64,000 nt of DNA from Apis mellifera (Eukaryota; Arthropoda; Insecta; Hymenoptera; Apidae): NCBI RefSeq assembly GCF_003254395.2, contig NC_037638.1:25559352-25623351 (forward strand), in the 5' to 3' direction. How positions within the stretch are numbered: position 1 is the first letter of the stretch; every line of letters begins with the position of its first letter. Under the pieces are notes generated by a model. The model was not told the DNA's origin. It ran no database searches and worked only from the letters and a program-made list of their open reading frames with translations. Of this stretch, positions 12,347-23,530 are shown piece by piece. A program made the translations under genes and the position numbers.

Positions 12347-13386
12347 CACGTCGTTCGCGGAACGGAGTCTGAGGAAGTGTTCATTTCGAGCGACGGTGTA
12401 CATCGAAATTGAAAATTCATCTTGGACATTTAAGTCAAATTAAATTTAATTTCGTAAAAGTTATACCGATGTTTTCGCAATAACGGGCGTAAAAATTCGA
12501 TTACAATGCGAAAAGAAAAAGAGAGAGAGAGATGGGATCGAACCACAAGATCCCGTAACCCTATATTCAACCAGAAATCCTCGTCGTCGAAACTGACGTC
12601 TAGCCGACACGAGTCTCATAATCGGATTATGTCGTCTCGCGTTACCTTAAATCCATCTGCAATTAATACGTCCACCTTCCATTTGGTAACACGATACCAC
12701 GATCTAAGTATGCTTGTTTCACGCGCACGTATGCTATATGGGGCCTAGGGGAATCGAAAGGTGGTAGCCGCGATATGACACCCTATCAAAATAAAGTGTA
12801 CAACAGGTAAACATAATACGCGAAGACTGGTCGAAGAACCACCACCGTTTTCACTTCCATTACAATTAGAAACTCATTAAGGATTTCTAACGACCTTCCA
12901 ATAAAAAACGGATTTAAATTGAAAATTAATCATTAGAAATAGATCTTCTATCTCAGCATTATTGAACGAAATTTTCTATTCCATTGTAAAAAAAAAAATT
13001 GTACTCGTTATTTCGTAATTTTAAAGATTGTTCCTTTTTCTTACACAACGAAAATCAAATCCAAAATATATTTTCGATTTTTTGTTCCGCCAACGGGAGG
13101 ATATTCATTGTCCTCCAAAATTTGTCAAACGTTTCCAAGCGTCTACAAGTACAAAGTGTGCTCGAGAGGAGACAGTTACCCGACATCCACGGTCGAGGAC
13201 CGAGCGTTGAAAATCGAGAAGCGGACTCCGCGCGGTCTGCCGCGGAGATTCCACACGTCCCTTCCTCCTGGTCCCTTGCCAAACGTGATCTTGGCTTGGA
13301 CCAACCCCGTTTCGCGATGGCACCATTGCCAAAATTCGCGTGAACCGTGAAAACGCGCAGGTTAACTGGAAATCCGCGCGTGTAGT

Positions 13387-13388
<2 letters not shown>

Positions 13389-13455
<67 letters not shown>
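13389..13455. repeat. (AT)33 microsatellite
   Basis: This is an uninterrupted AT dinucleotide run of 67 bases in intron 2. It is perfectly self-complementary and could extrude as a hairpin or cruciform. It is flanked by a second short atatatat run at about 13460-13467. Open frames through it read only Ile-Tyr repeats and are not genes. Confidence 0.97.
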
Positions 13456-13456
<1 letters not shown>

Positions 13457-16400
13457 CGGGATATATATCGGTGTTGGCGAAATTAGTCTGGGACACGAGG
13501 AAGCGCGCTCGAATCCGATATAAACTTCCGCCGAATGAGGAGGCCAAACGGCGGACCCATACTTAGAGATCATTAATCTTTCCCCGTGCACCTTTGAGCG
13601 CGTGCACTCGTGGCGAACTGGTGTAGAACGTGTTACGTATTACCGCTTCCGGTCCCACTCCTCGTTTCATTTTTATTTCGTTTGCTCTTCCTCTCTCGTT
13701 TGCGATCCACGTCGATGTATCGAAAATTAAATCCACAATTTAATTCCTTCCTTCATCGTAATAAATTATACTTTCGTCTCTGGCAAATGTTAAAATCTTT
13801 TCGTATATATGTATTCCATGTATGCTTATTATCGGCTCGTTAAAATTCAATATGTTTAATAACATCTCATTGCACCGCTAATCTTCTTTGTAAATACCGC
13901 GGTTGAATTGAACTTTTGCCGAACGATCGAAAAATCATTGGTATCAAATATACGAGGCAGGCTGGGCGTAAAAAAATTTGCGAAAGGATCGTTTACATCG
14001 CTAATTACGAATCGTGACGTTGCCCAATTTATGTTTCTACGTATCGTGCGCGATCCCCGAAGAGGATGCACGCTCTTTTCCCACCCATTTCACGGCCTTT
14101 GATTCGTTACCGACCGAATCGTCCTCGTCGGCCGAGAAAGTCCTAAGGAACTCCGTATTATCGCTTTTGGTTTTGGGTGGTCCTCGATCGTCGATTTTAT
14201 TCGATTCGCTTTCACGAGAAGGGGAGGAGGAAATATCTTCTCTCGAAGAATCCAATTTCAATTCGAGATTTAGAAATCTTATAAATTATTTGAATTAAGA
14301 AACGAGGCATTACACGACGTCGCAACGATTTTTTCTAAAAGAGAATCGCGAGAATCCGAATCGATCTTTTCGCGCCGAAATCAGCATCTCAAGAAGCATC
14401 CATGAAGAGGAGAGGTCTCTCTCCCATGGATCTCGAACCGTTCACCTTTTTTTCTCCTCTCTCTCTCTCTCTCTTTCTCGAGGGACCACGTATACTTGTA
14501 CGTACGATCGGCTACGTGCGCCCGAGGAGCCGAAAGTATGCAGGTACCGTGTACAACCTGCGCGGGTAAATACCTGCTCCAGTATATACCTGCGGCGCGA
14601 CATAAGCCCTCCTCCATAAACGGCTCGCTATTGCATTCGTTCTTTCTCCGTTCTGTTCCTTGCATCCTTGCCGCGAACGATCACGCCTCGAATCGAAAGG
14701 TAAACGAACAACTCCTTGGATAACGGCCGCCGATATGCCGGTTAACCGCGAGTGAATCCTTCTTTTTTTTTTTTATCATTCGTTGTTTATTTCGTAACGT
14801 TGGGGGGAGGGAGAGGGAGACGTTTAAACTGGTGATGATGATGATGCGAAGGTGGAAAGAGGGAAGGTAGAAATATCTCAAGTATAGCGTTGGAAAGATT
14901 GGACATCCGCGTGAAATGATATAAGAAGAGTTAATTTTTTTCGTATATTAAAATATACAAATATAAAATTATGATACATATTTGCCAATGTAATAGGGAA
15001 TTTGGAAGAACGAAGCAAATCTCTATTTGAATATATATTTTTTTAATCATATTTATAGGAAGTTGATTTTGCATAAATATCCCGACAATTGTATGACAAT
15101 AAAATTTGAAAGTTTTCGTGTCATTAAAGTAAAAGTTCAACTAACAAATTGTGTTATCAAAAGCACCGATAATTTTACGTAGACAATGCTTATACATATA
15201 TGGAGTAATTTTTTGATAGAATATCGAGGAAACGAATTTAAAATATTATTTTTTAAATATAATTTCGCAATGAGATCGAACAATTAACAATTATAATAAT
15301 TGTTATCCTGCCATGAAAAAATAAAAAAATAATAGGAAAAATTTGATTCGTTCAAAGATAAATCGCTCACGATTCTTCATTCAAAGTTTTTCAATAGAAT
15401 AACGTTTATCGTTTCCGATATCGTGAAGCACGTTTAAAAAACGAAAGCCTTGATCCATACGCGCGGATTACAAGGAGGAGCATCGTTTGGAAAGCGTAAC
15501 ACGTGCGGCGGAGCACGAAAGCTCGATCGGTCTCGGCCGATTAAAGGGCGAGCGAGCTGAAACGTCAGGTGAAATAATCGGCTCGTCGTGACGTCGCGCT
15601 CTCGCCTTCCCCCCCTCACGTGCCCCAATGCAATTATTTAATGCAACGTCCAGGCCGCCCTCCCTGTGCACGTGCATTTCGCCCGTTGCGCGCGTACACG
15701 TTTAAAAATAACCAGAAGCCGTGCGGCACGGGCTTAATTGCCGTGAACCCGCCTCGATCGTGTGTACATGCGCCACGTAGCAGGGACAGATCACGTTAAA
15801 CGCGGGGAACGATGGAAAATTGCGCACCGTTTTAACGCCCTTCCAACACGCGTGAACGAACTTCGCGCTATACTGTAGTAGGGAGAAATCGAAGAGAATT
15901 TCCGCCATTTCGATTTTTCCTGTCCCGATAATAAAGGAAAATGGAGAGGATATCCTTATCGATTTTTTCTTTTTTCTTCTTTATGAATTTAGAAAGTTTA
16001 CGAATTTGCAATTGGATACGTGGGTCACGATTTTTTTTCCTTTTACAAGTTGCATTTGCGGTTTTTCGTCCCTCGTCGATCAATCCCGCTTGCATAACTG
16101 TACTTTCGAAATATCGTGTTTTTTCCGTCGTAATGATCTCGCACGCTATACGTATTGTGTGTCGTGTATCTTTTTTCGTGTGTTCCCATCGACGTGCCAC
16201 TTACGATTCGGAAAGAATGAAGAGCGTGGTCGCCGTTATTCTCAGAATTTATCCTCAAACGTTAAATATACGTGCATCGTGTAATAAAATCTGGAAACAC
16301 GGCGTTTTCCATCATCAAGACTCGAGTATCAGTTCTGGCCGATTCATCATCGTCGGTCCGTTTTCACCGTCGGACAACTTTTCAACCGGTCACGATCCTC

Positions 16401-17649
16401 GCGTTTTCACGTCCTCGCGACCTCGTCCACATAAACAATCCTAATATCCGTTATAAATCAGCACAACGATGCGCACAACAACCACACAACAAGCAGTGTA
16501 AAACTTCCCCTTTATCGCTTTACTCCGACGTATTCCTCTCGGATCGAAGGATTTTATCACTTTTCTCTGCGTTATATCCCGACTACAACTCGTAGATATT
16601 ATTTTTTCCCAACTCTGGCAGCTTTCTAAACCACTCTTCGGGTGAAAAGCGCGCGTCCAAAGTGACGGTTGGGCCGCTACCTGGAAAATGGCTTCCCTCT
16701 GTTCCATTATTATTACGAGAAGAAGCGTACGGTCGTCGAACAGGAATTTATGACGCGCCTCGAACGCGCTAATTGGACAGCTGTTACCGGTCGCAAGCAA
16801 CCAACGCTTTGAACTTTTACAACTGGCCGGGTGACCGACAAATTTTTCTCGATACCTCGAACCACCGCGTCGGGGTTAATCGAACGTGAAACTGTTGTTT
16901 CCACCTGCTTGTTGAAAATGGACTTAAGTTAATATTTCCTTATTTATCCCTGTTCCTTTCTTCTTTTTAGAATTTTCAATTGGGAAGAAGAAGGGATTAA
17001 AATTTTTCATAGTGATCGAATTCTCGATCTATTTGTAAATTGGCGAGTTCGATCCAGATAAATTAATTATCACATCCACGAATCATATCGCGCGGGAATC
17101 AATGGAAAAAGTTTGGAGTATTTATGGAAGCCGTCGAAATTGGAACGCATGATCCGATTTCACGATTTATATCTTTCTTCCTATTGAAAAATCGATAGGA
17201 ATTGGACGGATTTCTTCCGTGTTTCTTCTCATTTCCTCCTATTCTTGCAGAGAAGGGGCCTAACGGAACGATAATATCATTCGGGGCTCCGAAATATCTT
17301 AATAACGAGTTGTGCCGTTCGACCGTGGCTCGAGATAATAATTCACACCGGTGCTCTCCCGCGTGCACCGCGGATAGGGAGGAGGGAAGAGAGGGGCAAC
17401 GACGGAAGGGAATATAGTCGGCGAGAAAGAAGTGGAATAAAAAGTGGAGGGGATATAAATCGGGGGAGGAGGGATGAGAAGAGGGACGGCGAAAGAATGC
17501 GCGTGGAATGTAAACGAAGTGGAAGAATCGCATCTCGAAACGGACGATTCCTCCTTTAATTTTTAACTCCCTCCCTCCCTCTTTTTCTTCGTCTTATTCA
17601 ATCCATCTGCATCTGGAATGAGAACGATCCGTAAGATTATAATAAATAT

Positions 17650-18000
17650 AGGAATAGAATAGAACAAGAGACAGAGAGAGAATTAAGGATTGGAGCAAAG
17701 AAAAGGAAAAAACATTGTATGAAAACCAAGATATTAAAGAGCGAAGTAAACGGTAGAAGAAGAAGAAGAAAAAAAAGAAAGAAAGAAAGAAGAGAAGGGA
17801 GCGAGAATGGTAAGGTAAAGGCGCGAATGAGGGCGAGGCAGTGGAAGAAAAAAAAGCAGGTAAGAGGTACAAAGTGAGGATAAAAGAAGGAAAGGGGAGG
17901 GGAAAGGAGGGAAGAAAGACGGAGGAATAAAAGGAGTTGAGTGGATGGAGAGAAAGAAAGAAAGCAAGGGAAGAAGAGGAGCGCGGTGGTTGGCGGAGAA
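17650..18000. repeat. Purine-biased tract (pyrimidine-rich in the laminin transcript)
   Basis: About 350 bases of the plus strand are overwhelmingly A and G, with runs such as agaagaagaagaaaa, (GAAA)n and ggaaaggggagggg. On the sense strand of the laminin gene this is a long CU-rich stretch inside intron 2, of the kind bound by polypyrimidine-tract proteins. Binding is an inference. The open frames read Ser/Phe/Leu low complexity and are not coding. Confidence 0.7.
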
Positions 18001-19225
18001 GGTGCACGGGAGGGGAATCACCTGTGCGGCGAAACAGAGCAAAAAGATGGCGCGGTGATGCGCCAAGGTTCAGCACCGCGGCCTGTAATTATCGCCACTG
18101 GCCGTGGGAATTGAATTACGAGGTAAATTCGTAACGTGGCACGGCGTGTCCGCCGCGAAATCAAAGAGCCGCCTCTCGCCGGATCTCTTAAATCGTTTCG
18201 TAAAAACTCCCTTCTTCCGACTCGATCCTCGACCGACACACTTTCAAATCCTCTTCCCGTTTACTTTCTTCTTATTAACGACCCAACGGATCGAGACTCG
18301 CAAGATGATTTATTCGAAACGGGGATACGAAAAATTAAGAAATAACAGGTTTATTTGGCTAGACTAGTTTCGAATCGTTTCAACACCTTGAAAAATAAAA
18401 ATATCCTGATTTACGTGAAATAACATTTTGCCTGTTTATCGTTTCTTTAAGATGTATATATGTTAATCGTGAGAAGGAAAAGAACATATTTACACACATT
18501 TTATCCAAATAATAAGCATCGAAGAGAGTTAGAAAGATTAATAAAAGGTACAATGCAGCGTTGAAAGGGTTAACCGAAAGGTAGAAAAATCTTGTACATA
18601 ATGAATTCGAGGAAGGATGGCTGGGATATCCACGGGGGTTAAAACGCCGCTAAAAATTCATAAGACCGGAGGGGGAGGATGGAGGACGGGGGACCAGTTC
18701 CCCCCCAGTTCGAGTATCACACTCGGCGGCGGACGCGATTCGCACGGGGCCCGCGATCTCCGATAAAGGAGGGTTCCTCGTGTTACAGGCCGCATCATCC
18801 GCTCGAGAAAAGGAACAAACCTAACTTACTCGAGAACCGATCTTCTCTGCCCTCGAGGGTATTATTTACGCGACCTCGTCTTCCTCCATTCTTCTCCACG
18901 GTCGAACGAGAGATGATTCATTCAGCGGTTGGAAGAGCGACCGGTCAGGGCCTCTTCAGGAACGCACCAGCCATCTTACGGCCACCGCGACTCGACTCGT
19001 TAATCCACCAACAATGAGAGATTTCGATCGTCCATCATATCTCATACTCTTCTCCTCTTTTTACATCCATCGTCGATCCTTCGTTGCGATCAAAAATTAA
19101 CGTTTAATTAACGTCGTTGCGGCCAAGTTTTATAAAGTAATATATGTAAATGAGAGTAATAAATATACTTTTATTATATACTTTTAACATTAGCTAAGTA
19201 AAAGTATCATCGAAATATTGAACGT

Positions 19226-19534
19226 ATATTTGAATATAATTAATTTGAGTGTACAAATTCTACGATGGATCTACGAGTGTAATCAAGATTTTGTTTCTTC
19301 CCTCCCCGATTTTTCGACCATCATTTGTCTAATAATTGCGTAACACGTTTCCAGCCGGTCGGGTTGTTCGAGGAGGCATATTTGGATATAATTAATTTCA
19401 ATGTACAAATTCTACGATGGATCTACTAGAGTGTAATCAAGATTTTGTTTCTTCCCTACCCGATTTTTCGACCATCATTTGTCTAATAATTGCGTAACAC
19501 GTTTCCAGCCGGTCGGGTTGTTCGAGGAGGCATA
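19226..19534. repeat. 152-bp tandem duplication, 2 copies
   Basis: Copy 1 (19226-19380) and copy 2 (19378-19534) share atataattaattt, acaaattctacgatggatct, taatcaagattttgtttctt and the ending gttgttcgaggaggcata. They differ by only a few substitutions and a short indel (ctacgagtg versus ctactagagtg). This is a recent direct duplication in intron 2. Confidence 0.95.
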
Positions 19535-22385
19535 ATAGGCAGCCCATCAACACGGCCATTTTAGGTAGGAACAAATTAATTTATTTCGCCGACCGTGTCC
19601 GCGTGGGCGTCGATCTCTCGTTGTGTACCCTCGTGCCAATCAGAAGCGCAAACAGAAGTTAAATTTAAAATGAGCCAGCGACTCGAGCGAAATGCGCGGA
19701 ATGCCAGGCGCCCCGCGAATATATTAAGCGTTGTTCGTCGCCGCTTTTACGAAAGAAAATGGTGTCACGTCGCCCGATTAATCGCGATACTAATTGCGCG
19801 AATCTGGCCTGAAAGTTAATTCGTTCGTATATTGTGAGAAAAATTGAGTAGAAGTTTGGTGTGAAATCGTAAATATATTTGGCAAATGAAAGATTAGAAA
19901 TTGAAAAGATAAAAGGTAATTATTTACAGGAAAGATTAGCACTTTTCGATGACATTATGTTTTTTCTTTACTAGTTATACATTTTATTAGATTGGATTAA
20001 AAGGACTAATTTGAAGCTGAATGCTGAAAGTTTGATTGAATTTAGATGAAATTAAACTTGGAATTATCGTGAATTAATTGATACCAAACGAAAATTTATA
20101 AACCTACTTTGATTTATATCAAGTTTGCTCTTATTTATTAATCTAACTAATCTTAACCTGATCGAACTATTTCAAAAAAATATTTTTGTGAATGAATAAC
20201 TTTCAAATCAAGTAGAATCCGCAACATTATATTAAAAAATTATCGAGATTCTCTGAATAATAAAAATCTTCACATTATCTAGATCGAGAAAAATTACTAC
20301 GAATCCCAATAAAGTTTTTCTAGTTCGTGTTCTCGTTTCGTTAATGAAACATATAATTGAAAATCGTTGGAATATTATATATCCGTGGCCGATCCGTGGA
20401 AAAATAAGTTTTGATAAGAACTCGAACGGAGGAGAGACAATGATACGAATGTCGATTCGACGTTGGCTCGTGACCAGACGAAAGAAAACAATCGGGAACA
20501 CATGCGACGACCGCTCGTAAAATTAATAAGCGCAATGAACGTTAACGAGGACCATAAATATGGCCACCGCGGCCTGCTTATCCGCCTGATTATTAGCATA
20601 ATCACTCCTGATACCCGTGGACCGTAATTTAAAAAATATCTTGGTGTACACGGCCGTTTTACAAAGGGCCTGACAGGGTCCGTAGCTCGAAAGTTCGATG
20701 CTTGGATGATATATGGCAATCCCCCTCCCCCCCTCCCTCTCCCTCTCTCTCTCTCCGTTCTCTATTTTTTAATATTCAATACCCGTTGTAACGTGAAATA
20801 GCCAATTTATTTAGCCGGGTTTTAGATTGAAATTTTTCGATCGTTATCAAAAATGTTTTATGAATTTGGTGAATTAACGACGAAGAACATCGTTAATGAA
20901 TATTTATAAACACGTATCGTTACTTACATCTCCAATAAATAATTTTTATCATTCCCATCTATCGTATCCATTATAATTTTCGCGATTAATTGAAAAAAAC
21001 AAATAATCATCGTCGCAAACTAGTATAAAATTATTCATTAGTAATTCCATATTACGACTGTATTAATAACAAATACGATTTCACTACATATATATCGTGT
21101 TAAAACCACTCGTTAACGAAGCACGTTGATTAATTATTATTATACCGAGAGGATCACCTTTCACAGTTCCGCGATTGTTCGTCAAAGATATCTCTCCTCC
21201 GTGAAGGGATTAGCTTTGGCAATCGGTATCCAATTAGAGGCCGAGCCACTAATTACTTGCCAAGATTTCGTCTACCTTGACGTGTCCATTATTACTCCAC
21301 TCAATGTTTATCCTCGTTATTATTTATAATACAACGATAATTGTAATCGATAATTATTAATTGGACTTGCAATAAACGATCATTTCGAACTGATCGCAAG
21401 GAAAAATCCCCTATATTCTAATTTGCATAAGAGAATCCGGCTCTTGCGTGGCCATTGTCACGGAAGCGGGACGAGTCATCGCAAACTCGAACTCGATGCC
21501 AACTTGCTCTAACGACTTCGAGAATATCTTTCGTTTCGTCAACATTGTATCTTAATAGTCGCGCTATAAATTCTATTCCCCGAATACGTTCCCATAAATT
21601 CCGAAAATTCGTAAACGTAACTTCTCTATTAATTTTTGTCTCGAATATATATATATATATAAAAGAAAAAGAAAAATTTTCTTCTCAAGAGAATCAACAT
21701 TCCTTTAATTCTCACTTTCTCGACCCTTCTCTCATCGTCCTTATTACCAAACAGAGGAGGAGAAGGTTTGCGCCGCTCGTTAAAACGTTTTTCGCCCGCC
21801 AATTTGCTCTTGGGGTCCCCAGGTATATGTATATATATATATATATATACCCGACTTTGCTCGCTGCACGCGAAATTCCGAGAAAGGGGCCAGAAAGTAC
21901 CCACGGTCTCTCCTCTAGTCCTCCCTCCTATCCATCCATCTCCTTTCCTCCCTCTTCCATTCCATTCCTTGCAAGGGCATAAATTCGTAAATAAAGAGAG
22001 GAGTCGGAGGGCACAATGCGAGAAACGAGGGCTAACGAGGGAAGGGGGAGGGGAAAAGCGACTTTACGATTTTTTCGGAAGGGAAGGACGGAGAGAAGGG
22101 ACTTGTTGCCGGCACACAACACTACAAGGCGACCCTTTAACGTGGCCGAGCAACGTGAAAGGGCACTAGAGTTTAGAAGAGAGAAAGAAAGGGGAGGAGA
22201 GGGTGGATAAATCGTTGGGTATATATCACCGGCCTCTTTGAATAAAACGCGGTTTTCTCACGGCGGCGCTGGACTCCATTGACGTCATCCTCCCCCTCGA
22301 ACGAACGGGTTTCTTTCGGCGAAGAGCGGAGGAGAGAATGGATTCGAGATTGGATTCGAGAAGCTTGCTTTCGTGTACGACGTAC

Positions 22386-22693
22386 CTGTTTCAGGTCGAG
22401 AACTATAGTGACGTACTCGTAGCGATCCCCCCTGGCAAGGGTGGGGCTCTGCCACCACTTTCCAGGGCTCGAGTCGAGTATGTTGCTGATGTTGTGCCTC
22501 TTGCCGGGATCCGGGCTCCTCGCGTCGCACACCCCGCACCTCGACGATTCGGAAGGTTTGCAGAAGGTTTCCGGCCCTTCCTCGCCGCAGGTCGCGTTCA
22601 CGAAAATATCCGCCTTCGCGGCAACGTTGAACGTCGACGGAAATATCCCGCCACTTTTTAGACTTCGGTTCATTCCGTATAGCGCGGAATGGC
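22386..22693 (-). CDS. wb: Laminin subunit alpha (alpha-1/2 class, wing blister-like), coding exon 2: start of LN domain
   Basis: This exon encodes residues 41-143, with the first codon (Gly) split with exon 1: G from exon 1 plus GC here. The acceptor is CCAATTTGCAG|GCC at 22693 and the donor is AAACAG|GTACGT after 22386. The acceptor is phase 1 and the donor is phase 0. The LN domain starts with IFPSTFNVAAKADIFVNATC, followed by GEEGPETFCK, a CGVC pair, RHNISNILD and the diagnostic KWWQSPTLARG, and ends in VTIVLDLKQ, which continues directly into exon 3. Cysteines are at about residues 76, 85, 93 and 96, and sequons at 73 (NAT) and 108 (NIS). The match to vertebrate alpha-1/2 LN domains is collinear, leaving no room for a missing exon. 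The 5' 83 nt and 90 nt of adjacent intron are duplicated at 22799-22971. Confidence 0.96.
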
Positions 22694-22971
22694 CTGCAAA
22701 TTGGAAATAATAACAATTAATCGGGATTTTAAAGTGCAAATACGTGAAAAATTGGGATGATCATTGAACAATTATCGTTTCGATCATCGAACAATTATCG
22801 CCTTCGCGGCAACGTTGAACGTCGACGGAAATATCCCGCCACTTTTTAGACTTCGGTTCATTCCGTATAGCGCGGAATGGCCTGCAAATTGGAAATAATA
22901 ACAATTAGTCGGGATTTTAAAGTGCAAATACGTGAAAAATTGGGATGATCATCGAACAATTATCGTTTCGA
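22611..22971. repeat. Direct duplication of 173 bp (188-bp period) across the exon 2 acceptor
   Basis: Copy A is 22611-22783 and copy B is 22799-22971, offset by exactly 188. Reading both by eye I find two substitutions: position 22720 (a) versus 22908 (g), and aattatcg-flanking gatcattg versus gatcatcg. The 15-base spacer ends with acaattatcg, itself a partial repeat of the copy ends, suggesting replication slippage or microhomology-mediated duplication. The segment contains the first 83 nt of laminin exon 2, the 3' splice site and 90 nt of intron 1. Confidence 0.97.
22799..22881 (-). pseudogene. Truncated duplicate of the 5' part of laminin exon 2 with intact acceptor (pseudo-exon)
   Basis: The minus strand has the same TTTCCAATTTGCAG acceptor as exon 2, followed by 28 codons identical to the start of exon 2 (GHSALYGMNRSL... 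to ...NVAAKA). The duplication ends there. The frame continues for four codons (IIVR) and stops at TGA (22786-22784). There is no plausible 5' splice site in or just after the fragment, so it cannot work as an internal exon. Used as an acceptor from exon 1 it would end the chain after about 72 residues, before the first LN cysteine. It is therefore best read as a decoy acceptor with a broken exon fragment. Confidence 0.9.
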
Positions 22972-22975
22972 CTTC

Positions 22976-23530
22976 AAACATTTAAAAACATTCCTTGTCT
23001 ACTTCGAATGGCAATGATTTTTCAAGAAAAAAAAAACATAACTTTCGTATCGTAGGCTCAATAGGCAGATAGAGATACACAATCATCGTCGTAAAATTCT
23101 TGTCAGTTTGTTCCACTTTCGATACTTCAAAAAAAAAAAAAAAAGAAATAAAATATTAGCTTGATAACAGTGGAATTCTCCTACCTGAGCTCACACCGTA
23201 CAATCAAACGTAAAATTCTTGCTAACGAGTTTATTCCACTTTCGATGCTTATTTCGAATGGAAACTGGCAATTTTTAAAGAAGAGAAAAATATGAAATAT
23301 TAGCTTGATAACAGATCAGAATTCTCCTATCTGGGCTCAATAGACAATTAGACACAATCAAACGTAAAATTCTTGCTAGCGTTTTGTTCCGCTTTCGATG
23401 ATTACTTCGAAGGGAAACAGGTAATTTTTAAAGAAAGAAAAAATATAAAATATTAGTTTGATAACAGTCGAATTCTAGGCTCAATAAGCAACTAGGCATC
23501 AATCATGGTCGAACGTAAAATTCTAGGAGG
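22976..23530. repeat. Diverged tandem repeat of about 130 bp, 4 copies
   Basis: Recurrent blocks are gtaaaattcttg, tt(c/a)ttccactttcgat, acttcgaatggcaa-like, an A-rich spacer, aaatattagcttgataacag and aattctcctacctgagctca. They occur in the same order about four times. Copies are clearly diverged, with A-run length changes. The array lies immediately upstream (in transcript sense) of the 173-bp duplication, so roughly 0.9 kb next to the exon 2 acceptor is built from tandem duplications. Confidence 0.8.

Larger units (their letters stand above)
6189..22385 (-). other. wb: Intron 2 of the laminin alpha gene (16,197 nt, phase 0)
   Basis: The intron runs from CAG|GTACGT (22385 downwards) to CTCTCCAG (6189). 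I found no further laminin exon, and none is needed because exons 2 and 3 are continuous against the family. Contents listed separately are tandem arrays (9670, 19226), microsatellites (12298, 13389), a purine tract (17650-18000) and one plus-strand signal-peptide-like frame (8787). The longest open frame, 11159-11833 plus strand, translates through a 25-T run and shows no domain. CpG-rich patches at 7000-7270, 13140-13350, 15440-15900 and 18670-19010 could be regulatory, but the sequence alone does not show it. Confidence 0.85.

Noticed and set aside
13055..13591. 178-codon open frame, minus strand
   Set aside because: It reads through the (AT)33 microsatellite as Ile-Tyr repeats, so it is not coding.
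17594..18076. 160-codon Ser/Phe/Leu-rich open frame, minus strand
   Set aside because: It is a low-complexity translation of the pyrimidine tract.
21455..21982. 175-codon open frame, plus strand
   Set aside because: It crosses two AT microsatellites (Tyr-Ile repeats), has no domain, and has no splice context on this strand.
22338..22710. Plus-strand open frames over exon 2
   Set aside because: They are antisense shadows of the laminin exon.
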